DNA from: CAZCBD01 sp964496755
Lineage (GTDB): Bacteria > Bacteroidota > Ignavibacteria > Ignavibacteriales > Melioribacteraceae
Direction of reading: 5' to 3'
Length of the DNA stretch: 8,674 nt
Assembly (NCBI GenBank): GCA_964496755.1
Contig: CAZCBD010000121.1
Span: forward strand, 1 to 8,674
Under the pieces are notes generated by a model. The model saw only the letters and a program-made list of their open reading frames with translations, searched no databases and was not told the DNA's origin. A program made the translations under genes and the position numbers. Below are positions 7,502 through 8,674 of this stretch, one piece after another. The first letter of the stretch is position 1. Every line of letters begins with the position of its first letter.

Positions 7502-8197
7502 TTATAAATTATATTTTTTTAAAACTCGTTCAATTTTTTTTGCCCAAATTTTATAGGCACGCCAATTAAAGTGTATTCCATCAATAGTATATTTATTTTT
7601 TAAAAAACCATCTTTGCATAATACAGGATTTAAATCTATAAAATCAAAATTATTTTTTTCAGAGTAATTATGTAATTTAAGATTAAACTTTTTAATCTCT
7701 AAGTTTTTAATTCCCGAATTAGGATAATTTTTTCCGGCATAAACAACAGCCTGAATTACAACCTTTATTTTATTTCTTTTTAAGATGCGTATTAATTTAT
7801 AATAATCTTTCAGAATAAAATCGAATTGTAAGCCTGCAAAAATATCATTTACTCCACCCATAACAAAACAAATTTTAGGCTTTAGATCCGTAATTGTTTT
7901 AACGCGAGCTAAAAAGCCTTGTAAAATATCACCGGGAATAGCGCGCTCAACAACATTGCTTCTGCCAAGTAACTCATTCCAATTTGTGCCGTGAGTTATG
8001 GAATTGCCTAAAAAAATTATATCTGCTTGCTTAATTTTATAATTTTTATGCATTTGTAAAGTACGTTTATAATTCGGATTATTTAAATAAATTTTATCAA
8101 AGCCCTGAGCAATAATGTAATTTAAACTTAAAATAATTAATACCATTAAAGTATAAATTAATACTTTTTTTTTATTTGAAGTATTAGACTCAGTCAA
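7502..8197 (-). CDS. Small membrane-anchored SGNH/GDSL-family hydrolase
   Basis: A 231-residue protein: a polar, lysine-ending N-terminus, one hydrophobic helix (about 12-31; signal anchor or uncleaved signal), then a compact SGNH domain. Block I is 'IIFLGNSITHG' (60-70), Ser66 nucleophile, with the GNS variant of GDS common in this family. Block II is 'RAIPGD' (85-90), Gly89. Block III is 'MGGVNDI' (113-119) with Asn117. Block V is 'DGIHFN' (206-211) with Asp206 and His209. All catalytic residues are present, so it should be an active esterase or acyltransferase, probably periplasmic. Being next to a second SGNH protein and an MBOAT, it most likely acts on the same O-acylated glycan, for example as the counter-acting esterase. 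This is inference; lipase or lysophospholipase activity is possible. The start is TTG, as there is no in-frame ATG before residue 18, which is inside the membrane helix. Confidence 0.88.
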   Translation of the reverse strand: MTESNTSNKKKVLIYTLMVLIILSLNYIIAQGFDKIYLNNPNYKRTLQMHKNYKIKQADIIFLGNSITHGTNWNELLGRSNVVERAIPGDILQGFLARVKTITDLKPKICFVMGGVNDIFAGLQFDFILKDYYKLIRILKRNKIKVVIQAVVYAGKNYPNSGIKNLEIKKFNLKLHNYSEKNNFDFIDLNPVLCKDGFLKNKYTIDGIHFNWRAYKIWAKKIERVLKKYNL

Positions 8198-8206
8198 AAA
8201 TGTATA

Positions 8207-8211
8207 CCTTT
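8207..8211 (-). promoter_or_regulatory. Ribosome binding site supporting the TTG start of the small SGNH gene
   Basis: AAAGG on the minus strand lies 9 bases before TTG 8197-8195. No ATG or GTG is available nearby in frame, and the first internal ATG (codon 18) would cut off half of the membrane anchor. This supports TTG as the start. Confidence 0.5.
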
Positions 8212-8262
8212 AAATATTAAAAAGTGTAATTCGAGAAAAGATAAAAATTTTCCTGCAAAAAA

Positions 8263-8674
8263 TCATTGTTTTGAAGCAAATATAAACTCAAAAACTTTAT
8301 TTGGAATAAAAAATAAAAGCCGAGATAAAATATAAATTGCAAACGGAAATTGAATATATCTCTTTTCTTTTTGAATTCCTTTTAGAATTTTATCTGCAGC
8401 ATCGCTGGACGACATTAAAAAAGGCATTTTGAATTCATTTATTTTCGTCATTTCGGTTTCAACAAAACCCGGTCGGATTGTTATAATCTTTACACCTTTG
8501 CTTTTCAGCTCCAAACTTAATCCTTCCAAATAAATAGTTAAAGCCGCTTTTGAAGCAGAGTAAATACTCGAACGCGAAAGAGCTCGTACATCTGCCAAAC
8601 TTGATGTAGCAGCAATTATAACATCTTTCGTTTTTATAATTTCCTGATAAAAAACAGAAACAAAATTATCAAAT
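8263..8674 (-). CDS. Short-chain dehydrogenase/reductase (SDR), C-terminal part; N-terminus beyond window
   Basis: The frame is open from the right edge to TGA at 8265-8263, giving 136 codons of a longer gene. A TTG at 8598 could be mistaken for a start, but the 25 codons before it continue the SDR fold, so the gene enters from outside. Visible classical SDR features: 'IIAATSSLA' with the catalytic Ser, Tyr 13 residues later in 'YSASK' with Lys four further on, and 'IRPGFVETEM' (the PG motif after the fifth strand). The nucleotide-binding GxxxGxG part is missing from view. The C-terminus is hydrophobic and aromatic ('FPFAIYILSRLLFFIP'), typical of a subgroup of SDRs that may associate with membranes. 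It would carry out NAD(P)-dependent oxidoreduction of an unknown substrate. It lies 65 bp before the SGNH/MBOAT genes on the same strand; a functional link to them is not supported by sequence. Confidence 0.92.
   Translation of the reverse strand, partial: FDNFVSVFYQEIIKTKDVIIAATSSLADVRALSRSSIYSASKAALTIYLEGLSLELKSKGVKIITIRPGFVETEMTKINEFKMPFLMSSSDAADKILKGIQKEKRYIQFPFAIYILSRLLFFIPNKVFEFIFASKQ

Noticed and set aside
8596..8598. TTG at 8598 as start of a 111-residue SDR protein
   Set aside because: The frame continues upstream to the window edge and encodes the SDR strand and catalytic serine region, so the true start is outside.

Overview
The window is AT-rich and fully coding on the minus strand. 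It holds six same-strand protein genes, two of them cut by the window edges, with no RNA genes, mobile elements or CRISPR arrays. Lysine/asparagine-rich proteins, secreted and outer-membrane-type proteins with short hydrophobic leaders, and a long TPR plus beta-barrel protein suggest a Gram-negative member of the Bacteroidota/Ignavibacteriota/Chlorobiota (FCB) group. Several starts carry recognisable Shine-Dalgarno cores (AAAGG, GAGGA), which is less typical of classical Bacteroidota. That nudges me toward Ignavibacteria-like lineages, but this is inference from style and not a firm placement.

In transcription order (right to left): the 3' part of a short-chain dehydrogenase/reductase gene (8263-8674, cut by the right edge); after 65 bp, a small membrane-anchored SGNH/GDSL hydrolase (7502-8197, TTG start); after 11 bp, a second, larger membrane-anchored SGNH protein with an acidic linker and an inserted beta-rich region (6012-7490); after 14 bp, an AlgI-type MBOAT O-acyltransferase (4531-5997). 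The two SGNH genes and the MBOAT gene are packed like one operon. A 171-bp gap follows, with a 7-bp stem hairpin that may be a terminator, flanked by a 14-bp direct repeat, and a candidate promoter. Then come a 956-residue periplasmic TPR protein ending in an outer-membrane beta-barrel (1489-4359) and, after 113 bp, a soluble protein with at least four PAS domains (1-1375, cut by the left edge before any output domain).

The central theme is modification of a cell-envelope polymer. MBOAT proteins of the AlgI/PatA/DltB class move acyl groups across the inner membrane, and SGNH partners (AlgJ/AlgX, WssI, PatB, Ape1) add them to, or remove them from, a polysaccharide or peptidoglycan in the periplasm. 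One MBOAT with two SGNH proteins resembles both the exopolysaccharide acetylation modules (alginate, acetylated cellulose) and the peptidoglycan O-acetylation clusters (PatA/PatB/Ape1). The neighbouring TPR-barrel protein has the domain order of polysaccharide exporters such as PgaA and BcsC, which favours an exported acylated polysaccharide. No glycosyltransferase or polymer synthase lies in the window, so the substrate cannot be named and the link between exporter and acylation genes is inference.
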